NCBI RefSeq assembly: GCF_000687475.1
Contig: NC_057318.1
Span: forward strand, 1,240,001-1,304,000
DNA from: Ustilaginoidea virens
Taxonomy: Eukaryota; Ascomycota; Sordariomycetes; Hypocreales; Clavicipitaceae
Direction of reading: 5' to 3'
Length of the DNA: 64,000 bases
Shown: piece after piece, positions 11,804 through 23,366 of the stretch
Position numbering within the stretch: the stretch's first letter is position 1
Layout of the letters: every line of letters starts with the position of its first letter
Notes under the pieces: model-generated
What the model was told of the DNA's origin: nothing
Databases searched by the model: none
The model's input: only the letters and a program-made list of their open reading frames with translations
Program-made: the position numbers and the translations under genes

Positions 11804-14800
11804 CTAGGCTGAAGATGCAGTGGTCTTCAGCATTTCCTGCATTTCCTTCAGTTGCTCCTCGGTAGGATCGTCTGAAACCCAGGGTCCTTTCTCCTCATCA
11901 GTCGCACCATGGAATCCCTCGGCGCGCTTAAGGGTTTGCACATCCAAGTCCGTCACGTACGACTTGCCGTCTGACAGCTTGATGCGAACCTCGTGATCCG
12001 TCGACAGCATCATGTCGTCCTTGGCAAGTCTTCGCTGACCATCAAAGACGGCCATGATGCGCTTTCTCATCGTCATTTGACCCTTGTCAAACCCCCACGA
12101 TGACGGATAGTCTCGGCGGTTCTTCCGCCCTCGCGATTTGGTGGGCATGGAAACACCTCCGCGTGAGTGAGTCAGGCCACCCGACTTTTGCACGCCGTTG
12201 GCACCGTTGCCCTTCTTCTTGCTCGGGGGGGACGATCTGGTCCTTGGTGTGGCGTCATCCGCTTCCTCCTCGTCAGCCATGTCCAAATCATCCTCCTCAT
12301 CGTCGTCGGGAGCTCGCATGGTTGGCGTGGCCGTCGGCAAGTGGTTCTTTTCCAATGTGTGGTGCACAGTCTTGTCATTCTCCACCTCGGCCAAGCGCTG
12401 TGCGTTGATGGCCTCGGCGGGATCCTCTTGTTGCACAATGCGCAAAACACAGTCGTCCAAGTGCTCGTAAAAGTCTTGCGCGTTGGAAAAGGTCTTTGAG
12501 CAGGTGCTGCATTTTCCAGTAGCATCAGGGGCATAGCCGCTAAGCTTCTTTCCCGTCGTCATACCCGACGGCGTCTTCTTGCGACTGTTGGGTGGCGTTT
12601 GCTCAACACCATGAACAGCCGTGAGATGTCGCTTGAAGACGTCGGCACGGTTGAACGACTTCTCCGCCGGAGACCCGGACCCAGGACAGAAGCCGCAGAC
12701 CATGGTCCCTTTATAGTGCGTCAAGGTGTGCCGATTCTTGTCGTACTTGCGCGCGAATCCTTTGATGTGGTACTCGCAAGTCTGAATGGGGCATTTCTCC
12801 GGCCTCTCAGTCTGGTGCGTAAGCATGTGTGCCTTCAAGTCTTTGAACACTTTGCCGCATTCGGGGTATGTGCATCTTTGCTTTTCCTTCATCTCGTCGC
12901 CGCTGTAGTCTGCAGATGCTCCGGGAGAAATGAAGCTGACCGTGCTAACCCGGCGACCGCTCGGGTCCAAGGGAGCACCGTAGGGGCTCGCGCCGTACCC
13001 AGTGCCGAACGAGCTGCTGTGAAGGAACGGTGAAGTGCTGCTGGCCCTGACCATGTTTGGTTGCGGTGATGACGATATCGAGGGTGAGGGGGCGAAAGGA
13101 TGCGCTGGAGCGTGCTGGTAGTGGCCATCAAAAGGGGACATGGGCATCGGTGGCCGGGCCATCTCGGGATGAATCAGAGAAGGATCTGAACCGGGACACA
13201 CAGTGTCAGTAACTGACGAAGACAGAGTCATTTCCACACGTCCAAATTCGGGCTCCCGCATAGTTGGCCAAACAGGTGGGTGAAGGGAAGAAAACAAGAG
13301 CAAGGGGAGCGACCATGGGGCTGGGCTCGTTTTCGGCAAACCCCAAGGGAAAAAAAAAAAAATTAAAAAAAAAAAAACGCTTGAAGGCAGTCAGGGGGAA
13401 GAATGCGCGCGAGTCGATGTCCCTTTGGCGGACCGTATTGCCAATGGGACGTGAAGCAAGACGGGAGAACAAAATAAGCTCCAAAAGAGGTTGAAAAGGG
13501 AGGAAACGGCAATAGTCGAGGTTGGCATGGCTACCAGGAGGGGGTGCGTAAGCGGCGCTGGCTTGCCGCCACTGCTGCTGCTAGCTGCTGCGAGACAGTT
13601 TGAGTGACGACGCCGCTGAACGGCCAGTTACACAGGGCATTCATTGTATAACTCGCCCATCCCAGTCGAGCGCTGGCGGCAATGCTCCTGGTTTGCGTGC
13701 AGAGGAGATTGTGTGATGCTGCGGCATTACATATCTCCACGGCTACGGCAGCTCCGCCCAGTCAACCCAGCTACAAAGCAAACCCACCACCACCCATGCA
13801 TCTCGTGAGAATGAGGGTGGATGGCTTGCCACAACGCAGCTGAATTGCGGGTCCCGTCTGCGGAAGGAGGGGGCGTGTGGGGGCCAAGTCGAGGACCAGC
13901 TTGGGGGGCACATCGGGGACCAGCTCGGGGACCGCGAACTCGGAGGACCACCAGCTCGCCCAACCAGGCCAGACAGACACAATCCAGAGGCAACCGACAC
14001 AACCGACACGACCAGTCCGCAGAGCATCGGCCGCCATCAAGCGCTTGTCGAGGACGTCCGTAAGTGGCGGCCGAATTTTCCATAAAACAAGGGCGACATG
14101 AGGTGAGACATGACGGCCACAAGAGGTTTGATGGTGCAGAGTATTTGCCCCTTCAGACTGCCAGCATGTAGAAAAGCAGTGTCGTCCCAAGTCTGGACAT
14201 GTTGAGAATGCCAGAGGAACTTGGCACGTCGTTGGGCATTCAAACGTTGACCTCAAAATGCAAGGCCTGCACTTGCACGCCCACAGTAGGATACCGCCTT
14301 AGCCTCCTCGATGGCCACTAGACAGAAGAGTTGTTGTTGATGAGGTGCGCATCCGGAGAGCTTTGGGAATACAATTCACTTGATCATGTGCATGTCGTGG
14401 CAATGATGAAAGAGGCAGACAGGCATTGGGGTAAGGCTGTAGTCGACGATGAGTCTAGAAAAAGAAGCCCAACTTACCAACATACGACTTCGGTTGGGTG
14501 TGGAAGTCAAAGCCGTGAAAGTCGTCCATGACACCTCCGTGGAAGTAATCAGCGGATGACATGTAGTCGCTTCCAACAATTCCAGGCTGACATTGGTTTG
14601 GGTGACCACTCCATTCAGAAATCCCAAGCTGCTCGTGATTCGATAGCGGGGAACCGACGACGGATGATGGAACCGAGGGTATAGAGTTCGATGAGAGACC
14701 AGATGATGACAGTCTGTTGTCACCTTCATCTGTGTAAGCAACGGGCGACGTGTGGTGGTTGACAAGATAGCTCGTGGTTTGGGTATACAACGAGGGCTCG

Positions 14801-14958
14801 AATCTCATGGATGCGGTGGCGGCAGGGAATGCAGCATCAAGATCAAGTGACGAGGACGAAAACGTGTTTTGAGGAGGCTCTGGATAGCAAGTAAAGTCGT
14901 CCTTGAGCTGATGCTGTGTGGCCAGGCTGTTGTAGGGTTGCTCCATCAGGGAAGTCAT
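11804..14958 (-). CDS. C2H2 zinc-finger transcription factor with a long intron
   Basis: I join exon 1 (14958-14478) to exon 2 (13185-11804). The donor is G|GTAAGT and the acceptor GGTTCAG|AT, preceded by a CTGAC branch site. The phases agree and give 620 aa, read through as KSYV-D-PSLIHPEM. The N-terminal 250 residues are Ser/Pro/Tyr-rich and probably activating. Fingers lie at about 265-352 (CTYPECGKVF..., CPIQTCEYHIKGF..., CGFCPGSG...FNRADVFKRHLTAVH), with a further C-x2-C...H-x4-C unit at about 386-406. An acidic stretch and a Lys/Arg-rich stretch follow. The first finger has only nine residues between its second Cys and first His, three fewer than standard. I do not recognise a named regulator. 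Alternative: two separate genes, with the ORF at 13339 standing alone. The 1292-bp intron is long for a filamentous fungus, so the join is the weak point. Confidence 0.75.
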
Positions 14959-17900
14959 TATGAAGCCAAGCCAACTTGCGTTATTTTTTTTTCAAAAAAA
15001 AAATGGCAATCTGAAAGTAGTCGAGTCAGCGTGAAAGACAAGACTCGACGCTGCTGGTATAAAAAAAAAGACGCCTCTTGTACGGATGCAAATACCGGGA
15101 GCACCAATTCACCAGCAAGGATACTTACCGCTTGTCAGCAGGGTATTATTCCACAACCCCCCAAAGGCAAAGGCGGCTTTCTCCACGGAACAACCGACGT
15201 GGAAGGGGCCGGAGGACCAGTAAATGGTCGATGCACCTGTGTAGTGATTTGTCCAAATAGCCAGTTGTGGAGAATTGGTTACGAAAGCGCAGATGAGAGC
15301 TGTTCTATCCTCTTCGTCGTCTTGATATGATTCGGGTCTCGGCACTGAATGAAACGAGTGGTGTAAAGCCTCGGTCAAAGTCGATGCCTGTGGTGAGCAA
15401 CTCGGACGAGACGTGTGGATAGGATAGTCTTTGTTTTGCAAGAGGTCTCTGGTGGCAAGATTCCAAAGTGACAGACGATTGACTTTCTTTAGTACGTTGG
15501 AAAGGCGAAAGATGTGGTTGAAAAGGCTGTTTTTGTGGTCTGTGGTGACTTGGTTGGGGGCTTGCCAGTAGATATAGACAGGCGGTGTTTTTGAAGTAGC
15601 CGGTCAGCCTTTTTCAAGCAACGGGATCTCCATTTTCAGAGGCTCGAGATTGAACCGTATGCATTCATTAGTTTGTACTAGGCGGTGGTAGGGCAGAAAG
15701 AAAAACGCCTCAGCCTCATCCGGGAGACCAGGGTGCCAAGGGTGCCATCAAAGAAGACGGGCTCCCCCCTTGTGGACACCTCGAGAAAGGGGGGTGAGGG
15801 AGGAGAAAGTAAAAAAGATATAAAGTCGAGAAAATAATAATAGGCCAATCGACTCATGGAGCATACGGAGCTGCGGAGCGGTTCATTAGCATTCACAATA
15901 CGGAGTACCAACGCAGCATCAACATGGGAAAAACGCATCAAGCTACGGCTAGCCCTGAATCCTGATGCTGTCCCCGACCCTGGGGTCTCGGGCTGGTGCG
16001 GCAGGCTAACCAATACTCGCAAAGTTGTCGTCAAGCGCCTTGTCTCGTAGATGGTGCTTTGCCTCCTCGTCGACCGAGTGTGGGACATGACAGGGAGGTG
16101 CGTGTCTCGAAAAGAACAAGTGAGAAAAGCCGGGCTCTGCTGTGCTGCGGAGTGTCTGTTTGCCCGGGGGGGGGGGGGGGGGGTGTAGTTTTTGCAAGAG
16201 TAGTCCGTACGGAGTAGTGTGATAGTTGATGGTTCAGAGTTGGAAACCGGCCATCTCCATCTGTATGCGTAGCTCGGTGGAGAAGGAAGCAAGAGGACCA
16301 AAAGTCGTATCCGAGTGTAGCGGTACCTAGATGCGCCGGCCGCTGGTTGTTGCTTTTGTTGCTCGAGGCCTCCAGGCCTCCAGGCATGTCAAGCAAGGCT
16401 CGGTTCGACATGCCTGGACTGTGGACATGAGATGAGAGAGGCTTGGAGCGCAAGTGACACCGTCTCCGTCTGCGGCACGTCTGCAGTCATCAGGGGAGGC
16501 GGGGGGAGGGGGGAAGGCAATGTAGCAGTACAATCTGACAGATACTCGGTTCTTCGTACCGTCCCGAGAGACGAGCGGGCACAATCTTGTTGTCACCTAA
16601 AAAAGGCGGAGGCGATCCGCGGCGACTTTCTTCGGAAAGGGGAAGGGGGGGGTTCAACTGGTTGCCATTGGCTTTGGTGGTGGAGAAGTCGTCGGTCGAC
16701 TCCAGAGTGGTGAGTCCAGACTCTGGCAAGGAACAAGTCAAGTCTGGCGCAAGACTGCAAGTCAAGTTTGTTGTCAGGGGACGTTGAGCCCTGCCTGCTC
16801 CTGCCTGCTACAGGACGAGCCTAGACGAGGCGCACCTACCAGGCCAGGGGTATCGGACTTGCTAGACCCAAGTTGGTCAAGGTCGCCGTCTCCAGGTAGT
16901 CCGCCTCCCTGTCTATACCTCTATACCACCTAGAGGTGTAGGTACATGATGTAAGACGGGGCAACAGGGGCTGCGAAGTACCGGGTACTTAGTGCCCCTC
17001 CCTCTCCCCCACGAGCGGACTTGCCTGTTGTCTCAGACACGCAGTTGCGCTTGCTACCTTTGCAGAGAGCATACCTCTCACCATACGGCATTACAGTATT
17101 ACACGGAGCAGACTCATAGAGTCAGACATGATTTCTCCTTCCTTTTGGTGGTTTTTTTGGGGGGGGGGGGGGGGGGTTTTTTCTTTTTTTTCTTTTTTCT
17201 TCTTGACCTGTCGAACCCCCCAACCCACCGCCACCCCCCACCCCCTCCTTTTTTTTTTCTTTTTTTTCTTTTTCTTCTTTTTTTTTTGTGGTGCATGGCC
17301 GTACGTAATCCGTCCCCCTGTTTGCAGAAGGAACTAGATCAACCGGAAATTAGATTACCGAGTAGTAAGCATGTTGATATCAACCCAGCATTGAACGCTC
17401 GTGTTATCAAACTTGTCGAGTCTGCGGGAAATAGTGCATGCATAGAGGAGGGGTTCAGTGTTTGCTGATGATGATCATGGGAGAAAGAAACCGAATAATT
17501 TCACGGCTCCGTGGCTTGCGGCCCTCACAGTTGCCTGTCTAGCCTGGTCTAACTCGCGTTGATGGGATTGGAGCGGCGGCTCAAGTCATAAGAGAGGGGG
17601 GGGGGGAAGTTTCGACAAACTTCGCATTCGTATCTGCCAATTAAGGTCTTGCGGGAAAATCGGTGGCATTTCTCGGCCCATCATCACTGGCCATTTCCCA
17701 TTACGTCACGTCCGTCAGTCGGTCTAGGCCGCCCGTTAGCAAGGAGTTAGCCTGCTTCTACTCCGTACATTTCGTACCCGAGGTACTCCTACTCCGCACC
17801 GCACATGGAGAGTAAACCGCTGGCCAAGGGTGCAGGTAATATTGGTGCCGCTTCGTGATGCATCATGCCAATAAACCATCCGCGCGAAATGAAAATAGTG

Positions 17901-20469
17901 ACTGTCCACGACGGCAGCATATGACAGACAACCAACACAAAACACAAAAACCTGACCCGACTGTTTGGGCGCACCATGGATGAATGAGACACGAGGACCG
18001 GCCAAGGGTTGGGATTCGGGGAGGAGCGACCCTGTTGGTCAGTTAGCGAGTGCCAAGGACCTAAAATAAAAGCAACGGTAGGAATCTCACCCGATGCGAT
18101 GCGCGGCAGAGGCCCAGGCAGCCTATCATGTATCATCGTGCATGGTAGCGTGGTCAATTTCTTCCACAAGGGGCTGGTCGCATCGCAGGGAAGAAAAAAA
18201 CTCTATACCGGAATCTCGGGTTGTTCTTCTGGCAAGGCGACGGCGTGCTTGATCGGAAGACGCCTCGACCACGAGGGGACGAGGGGGTGCAGAGCACCAG
18301 AGGAAGGAGGTAGGCACAGATAACCTTACCTTAGGAGGTAGGTACCTTAGGTACCTAAAGGAGCACTTCCAACAGGTCGTCGTCGTCATCATTAACTTAG
18401 GAATGAATCTCCAGTTAGCTGACTTTTTGATTTCCTCTCAATTTTCAATTCCATTGCCTAGCATTGTGTTTACTGTTTTGCATGCGTGTCTTGGGTCTGG
18501 AGTCCGCAGAACGTACGGACGTACACGCCCCAATCCTGGGTGTAATTGGCTTGACATTGAATAAGTACCAGACGCCGTTAGGTACCACTTAGGGTACAAC
18601 CTACAGGTAGTTTGGCCGGCCATGTGCAATCCTCGTCCCAAGCTGGTAAGCGGAAATGAATGCCTGGCATCTGCCGCTGATGTTGCCATTACGTCTGAGC
18701 TTCTGAGCTCTCAATGCCTACTCCGTACTCCGTACGGAGTACAGTCTCTCCTTCCCTTTGGTTGGCCGCCCCTTCCCACGTCTACTCCGTACCCATCATT
18801 GGTAACTGGCAGCAACATGACCTCACACAACAACAACAACAACAACAACACCACGGCAGCACGGCCAGAGCGAAAAGGGACCTGCAGAAAAGCCAGAATA
18901 CAGAAAAGCCAGAAGATATTCCGTATGACACGGACCAACCTTCCTCCACCCGGAACCGACGGGTGCTCGCACTGCCCGTCAGGCAGTCCGTGTGGCCGTT
19001 GTCGTCAACTTGTCTCTGGGCTTATTTCTCAGGCAACCGGCGGCAACCCCTCAGGGTTGGGATTAGATCCCCGAGTACTCCGCGGGCACGGTACGGATTG
19101 ACACCCTGTGACTCTTCTTCATGCTCTTCAAGCCACGAGACAAAAGCAAGGACGTCAACTGGCGCGGTCCCCAACTCCCCCCCTGGAATGTCTATTCCCT
19201 GAATCCTACGCCCAAGGCTGGTGACACACAGACGGACGACCCGCAGAGACGCATGTCGGTTATTGATGCAAAATAGCAGAAACCACCCCCAGTTCGGCAA
19301 CTGTCTTCTCACATAAGCTCGGCCACAACTCTACGGATGGGGACTTGTGACTCGTGCTGCTGTCAGCAAAACTCGCCACAATAAATGCAACTTGGGTTAG
19401 CCTGACTGCGGGCTCCGTCCTCCGTACTTGCCAAAATCCTAGCACACTTGCGGGTGGGGACGACCATGTTTCCAATAACTACTCCGTACTGCTGTGCTGG
19501 TATTTCCGGTTCAACCAACCTCTCCGTCGATATCACACTGTGGCCTCTCGTCCGTCGTCGTGCATTCCAGGAGTCGGTCGGTTCTGAGGTGTACCAAGGT
19601 GGGGCAGGATTCTGGGATGCCGAATGGCAATCAGAAACCCATCTCCTACTACGGAGTACATCAACAGTAAAGTAGAGTATGGTATGTGCGGAAATCTTTG
19701 TCAAGGTGGAGGGAAATGGCGGGGAAAGCACCTTCCTCTTGAGTTTTGACCACTTATTGATGGCATGTTGCTTCCAGGGATGTGAGCCAATACCAATAGG
19801 AGCCTAAACGTGGCTTGGCAATGCGAGTGGACAAGGTTTACTGGTAGGGCATTGCTTAGGAGGTGCCTAAGGCAGGCACTTGGGTACTTCCAAGGGGGTA
19901 GGTGTAGCTAGCCACCCCGACCCAGCCCAAGGTACGTACCTACCTACCTCCTGGTATCTTGCCTGCTGTTCCTTAAAAGATATTGCCGTCAGCAAACTTC
20001 CAGTGCCCAAAAAACTGCTACATGCCTAAGTGGGCACGGGTCCTCAGTTGTCGCGTCGCCGGGCTTCAATAACGGACCTTGAAAATGATTCCTCCTCCTA
20101 TTAAATGTATCCAAATCATACGACGACGGATCCAAGCAACCCCTCGTAGGGCAGACCAACGGCAACCCCTGCTTCCGGTGGCGTGGCGCCTCCTACCGTC
20201 GCGGAAGTTGCCTTGTAGCTTTCAAGCTCGCGGATCCTTATGCAAGCTCGCTTGCGGCTGCCAACGTTGGTTAGTCTGGAATCTGGAATGTGGGGCCGTC
20301 CTCCAGTCAGACTGATGGATCACGGGGCCACAGACGAGTCGCGGCAAGAAGTCGCCTTGGCTTCTTAGTGGGGCCGGTTTCTATTATTACTGTCAAAAGC
20401 CCCCACCCTGTCTTGACAATGCGGCTCTGCGCATCCCTGTCGCTGACTAAAAGCCAAGCCAAGCGACTA
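14959..20469. other. Long gene-poor region upstream of the C2H2 factor
   Basis: About 5.5 kb without a supportable gene on either strand. It may contain a long 5' UTR or upstream control region of the C2H2 gene, as is common for developmental regulators; that is inference. It holds homopolymer G tracts at 16166-16183, 17159-17176 and 17596-17606, many TACGGAGTA/TACTCCGTA 9-mers (15899, 16208, 17759, 18719-18741, 18783, 19480, 19650), TACCTAGG-type clusters (18325-18360, 19860-19945), a short CAA repeat near 18830-18850 and an inverted repeat at 16380-16417. ORFs of 120-200 codons here are low-complexity and lack domains. Confidence 0.55.
16380..16417. repeat. 11-bp perfect inverted repeat, 16-nt loop
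   Basis: CCAGGCATGTC at 16380-16390 is mirrored as GACATGCCTGG at 16407-16417. It lies in the gene-poor stretch upstream of the C2H2 factor. The structure is read directly; a role as an operator or small-RNA stem is unknown. Confidence 0.8.
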
Positions 20470-23340
20470 TAATCCGTGGCCCGTGAGCCGTAACCTGATG
20501 AATCACAGATTAATCACACATTGTGTGCAGTTATGAGTGTGACCTGGGGATGACGAACCATTATCTAGTTGTAATGTGTTTAGTTTAATCAAGTATGAGA
20601 CTGGTTGGGATCGCTGCATTGTTGTAGGCTGCTGACCGTTTTGCCCCGCTATTTTATGCGCCAGGATTTCCTTATGTTCAATGCTGCATTTACTGCTTAT
20701 TCCGTTTACCCCTTTCTTTTCGGCTCAATGGCTACGATATTCAACATACTGCATAGCCGCCTAGCTAAGCCAGCCGCGCAGCGGAACCTGTCAAGGTTAG
20801 CGATGACGCTGTCGGAAGCACAACCTTCTGAGACCTAGCCGCGCTTTCTTTTCTATATGTTCCCTTTACATTCTAGCGATTCTACTGTTTTCTTTCTATA
20901 AAGAGAGAGACTGCTAGTATCGGAATCGCCATCGCAATTGCCCCCTATATTGGGCATTGCGACCGTTATGGCCCCGATTTTCCCTGCGCCCTGATAGGCC
21001 GCACGGGCGGCCCGCAGAGCCGCACCACCACACGTGACTGCGGTACACGCACAAAAGGCCACATCGTGTAATTCTCCCTTTACTGCCCCTTTTCCTTCCT
21101 TTCTAGATAGTCACAGTCATTAGCTAAGTAATAGAATACCTTTTTTTGGTGACCGCCCGGTACCTGATACCACGCGCGCGACCCTACGTACAATTGGGTA
21201 TACCTTGATGTGATTCCAACAATTCTGACCTGATGATAGTCTTCCCTCTCTCTTTTTTCTGTAGACTCTGTATATTAGTTCTTTATTGTCATTATTATGA
21301 ATATATCTATTATTATGATTCAACCATTTGCGGCAGCATGTAAGGGGACGTGATGAAGATTATGAAAACATAAGGTTTGCCGGAAGGATACTGAATAGTG
21401 AAGCATCGCAGGAAGAGGTCTTGGCAGCTTCTATTGATATGGTCAACATAATAGTGGACATCCTTCTCTATTCACCTCCAATAATGGGAGTGAAGAGGAA
21501 ACGAGAGGTGGAGCTTGAAGCAACTGAACACACAAGCCTCGATGCCTCAAGCATTTGGCATAGCCGTCAAGAAGCACCGCCAGAAGACAGTCATATGGAC
21601 TTTGAAAGTCAGCATTTGACAGATATTGGGAATTGGGCTGGTCCAGACGCCTTAGGTGGTATGCATTCTTCTTCAATGCTCCCAGCCAGCTTCAGGCTGA
21701 CCCCGACCTTGGACTTTGCTGGTGCGCCTGGTCAGCATAATGAGCTTACTTCGCAATTCGATCACAATAACTTTCCAGCAGATATAGATTCTAGAGGGCT
21801 AGATATATACGATGGCTTATTAGAGTTTGAGTCGTATGTTATCGGGGATGCAAGCCGTAATCTCTCACCCACTGCGTCGGAGATCTACCCAGGCGGTGGG
21901 TTTCTCTCAGAGAGTGGTTCATTTAGAAACCTGCAATACTATTACTCAAATATATTCGGGTTCAAATTCTACCCAAACGCTTCGCACTGGTCGCGCTGTC
22001 AAGTAGTATGGCACCCCAAGGCGGAATTTTGTCCCTGGAAGTATGATCACCTCTTCCTCTTTACCAGCGCTAACAAGACTGCTCTTTGGAAAAGGTTTCC
22101 CTATTTCGGCCAACAAGATTGGCACCTCCTCAGCTGTTATTGGGGCGATTATTGCAATAGCACCGGCGCGAGCTTCTTGATAGTCACTCGGTCCATCGCC
22201 GGTGCGAACAAGTTGGATTAGAAGTGAGAGCTCTACTCGCCTCAAAATGTAGGCTTAGCCTTCTTTGCCGCATGTCTGGCATATTAGGCCGTCCTTGGTA
22301 ATCCCGTCGCCTTCACAATGCGGGCAGCCTGAGCCAGCCATGATAGATAAAGCTTCCCGATGCAAAACTGTTAGTATATATTCGCCTTCGAGGCTCGATT
22401 TTATGACTTACAAGGATTTCTACTTTTCTGCGTTCCGATTATTCAGTTGTTGGGTTTCTGGACATGGCTTGTTTCATTGCTGGGGATGGTCTGATTTTAA
22501 ACCACTCAGTGTTGCCGGGGATATCGGTGGATTCGTGTATTTATCAGGAATGTTCGGCTAGAATGTGGCATACATAACCGAGGGAACAGTAGTCCCTTAG
22601 GGCTACCCCTATGCCTACTCTAAATAGCTGGTGTAGCGAGTGCTGTTCAGTTAGTACTCGTTAACCTTCTTCAATATAGCTGTTCTTCTGCAAGCTTCCT
22701 GACACTTTCCCAGCCCAATACGGATAACTAGCACCCGACGACGCAATGGCACATGGTGAGTCAACAACAAACACACGCCAAGTATCACACAGTCTTAACA
22801 GTGGATTAAGTGTAAGGCTTCTTTTGTGGTGATTTGGTGCGATTGATCACGGACATCCAGAGGTGCCACATTGCCAGTGAGCGGCTACTCGGCCCGTGCC
22901 GCTCTTCGTGGAGGCACTTCCACTAGGTGGGGCAGTGTCACTGACAGGTTCTGGGTAGAGATACATCGAACAAAGCGTGCAGTGGACGTGGATTCCAGCG
23001 TTGACATGGCTTGCGGGTTACAAATTGTCGGTTTAGCCGCACAGCTGTTCATGTATATATAATGATTCCCGGCGCACGGTGGTGTGTGTCTCTTTCACAC
23101 AACGGTATGACCGAGATGCATGTTGGCTGACGATAACCTCGTGATAAAGACGGTCATATGGGAAGGGGCCAGTCTCCTTTAGTCAGTATCCATGGTCGCA
23201 GCAGTCCGTGACCGGACCAGAAATCGATGCTTACCCTTCGATCAGGCACTTGTGTTTTTGTATCAGAGCACGGAGACGCTTATCTGAACAGGAGGCGGTT
23301 CGTTCCAGGCCGCGAACACAGGACCTAGGGGGCGGACCAG
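20470..23340. mobile_element. AT-rich island, possible decayed transposon sequence
   Basis: Base composition shifts visibly towards A+T compared with the flanking core genes, and long conserved frames disappear. Elements that look repeat-derived include a solo-LTR-like stretch near 22600-22740 and a terminal CCAACA at about 21216-21221 followed by non-coding DNA. I cannot identify a transposase, reverse transcriptase or matched terminal repeats, so the mobile origin is only inferred from composition and context. Confidence 0.3.
21484..22221 (+). CDS. Weak hypothetical ORF in the AT-rich island
   Basis: From the ATG at 21484 the frame runs 245 codons. It opens with a basic, NLS-like MGVKRKREVELE, continues as an acidic/Ser-rich stretch, and ends in a Trp/Tyr/Cys-rich tail (around WSRCQVVWHPKAEFCPWKY). 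The frame is also open upstream to 21328 but without an earlier convincing start. I recognise no domain. The 3' part overlaps an open minus-strand frame (22245-21946) with its own suggestive motif, so at most one of the two is real. It could be an orphan gene, an exon of a larger gene or a decayed repeat. Confidence 0.25.
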   Translation: MGVKRKREVELEATEHTSLDASSIWHSRQEAPPEDSHMDFESQHLTDIGNWAGPDALGGMHSSSMLPASFRLTPTLDFAGAPGQHNELTSQFDHNNFPADIDSRGLDIYDGLLEFESYVIGDASRNLSPTASEIYPGGGFLSESGSFRNLQYYYSNIFGFKFYPNASHWSRCQVVWHPKAEFCPWKYDHLFLFTSANKTALWKRFPYFGQQDWHLLSCYWGDYCNSTGASFLIVTRSIAGANKLD

Positions 23341-23366
23341 CTAGTTATAATATTCGTCAGGATATC

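Noticed and set aside
15678..16301. 207-codon minus-strand frame
   Set aside because: Runs through simple sequence and a G tract; no conserved motif.
18622..19101. 159-codon plus-strand frame with poly-Asn
   Set aside because: Its Asn run comes from a CAA-type repeat, and it overlaps three TACTCCGTA motifs; no domain.
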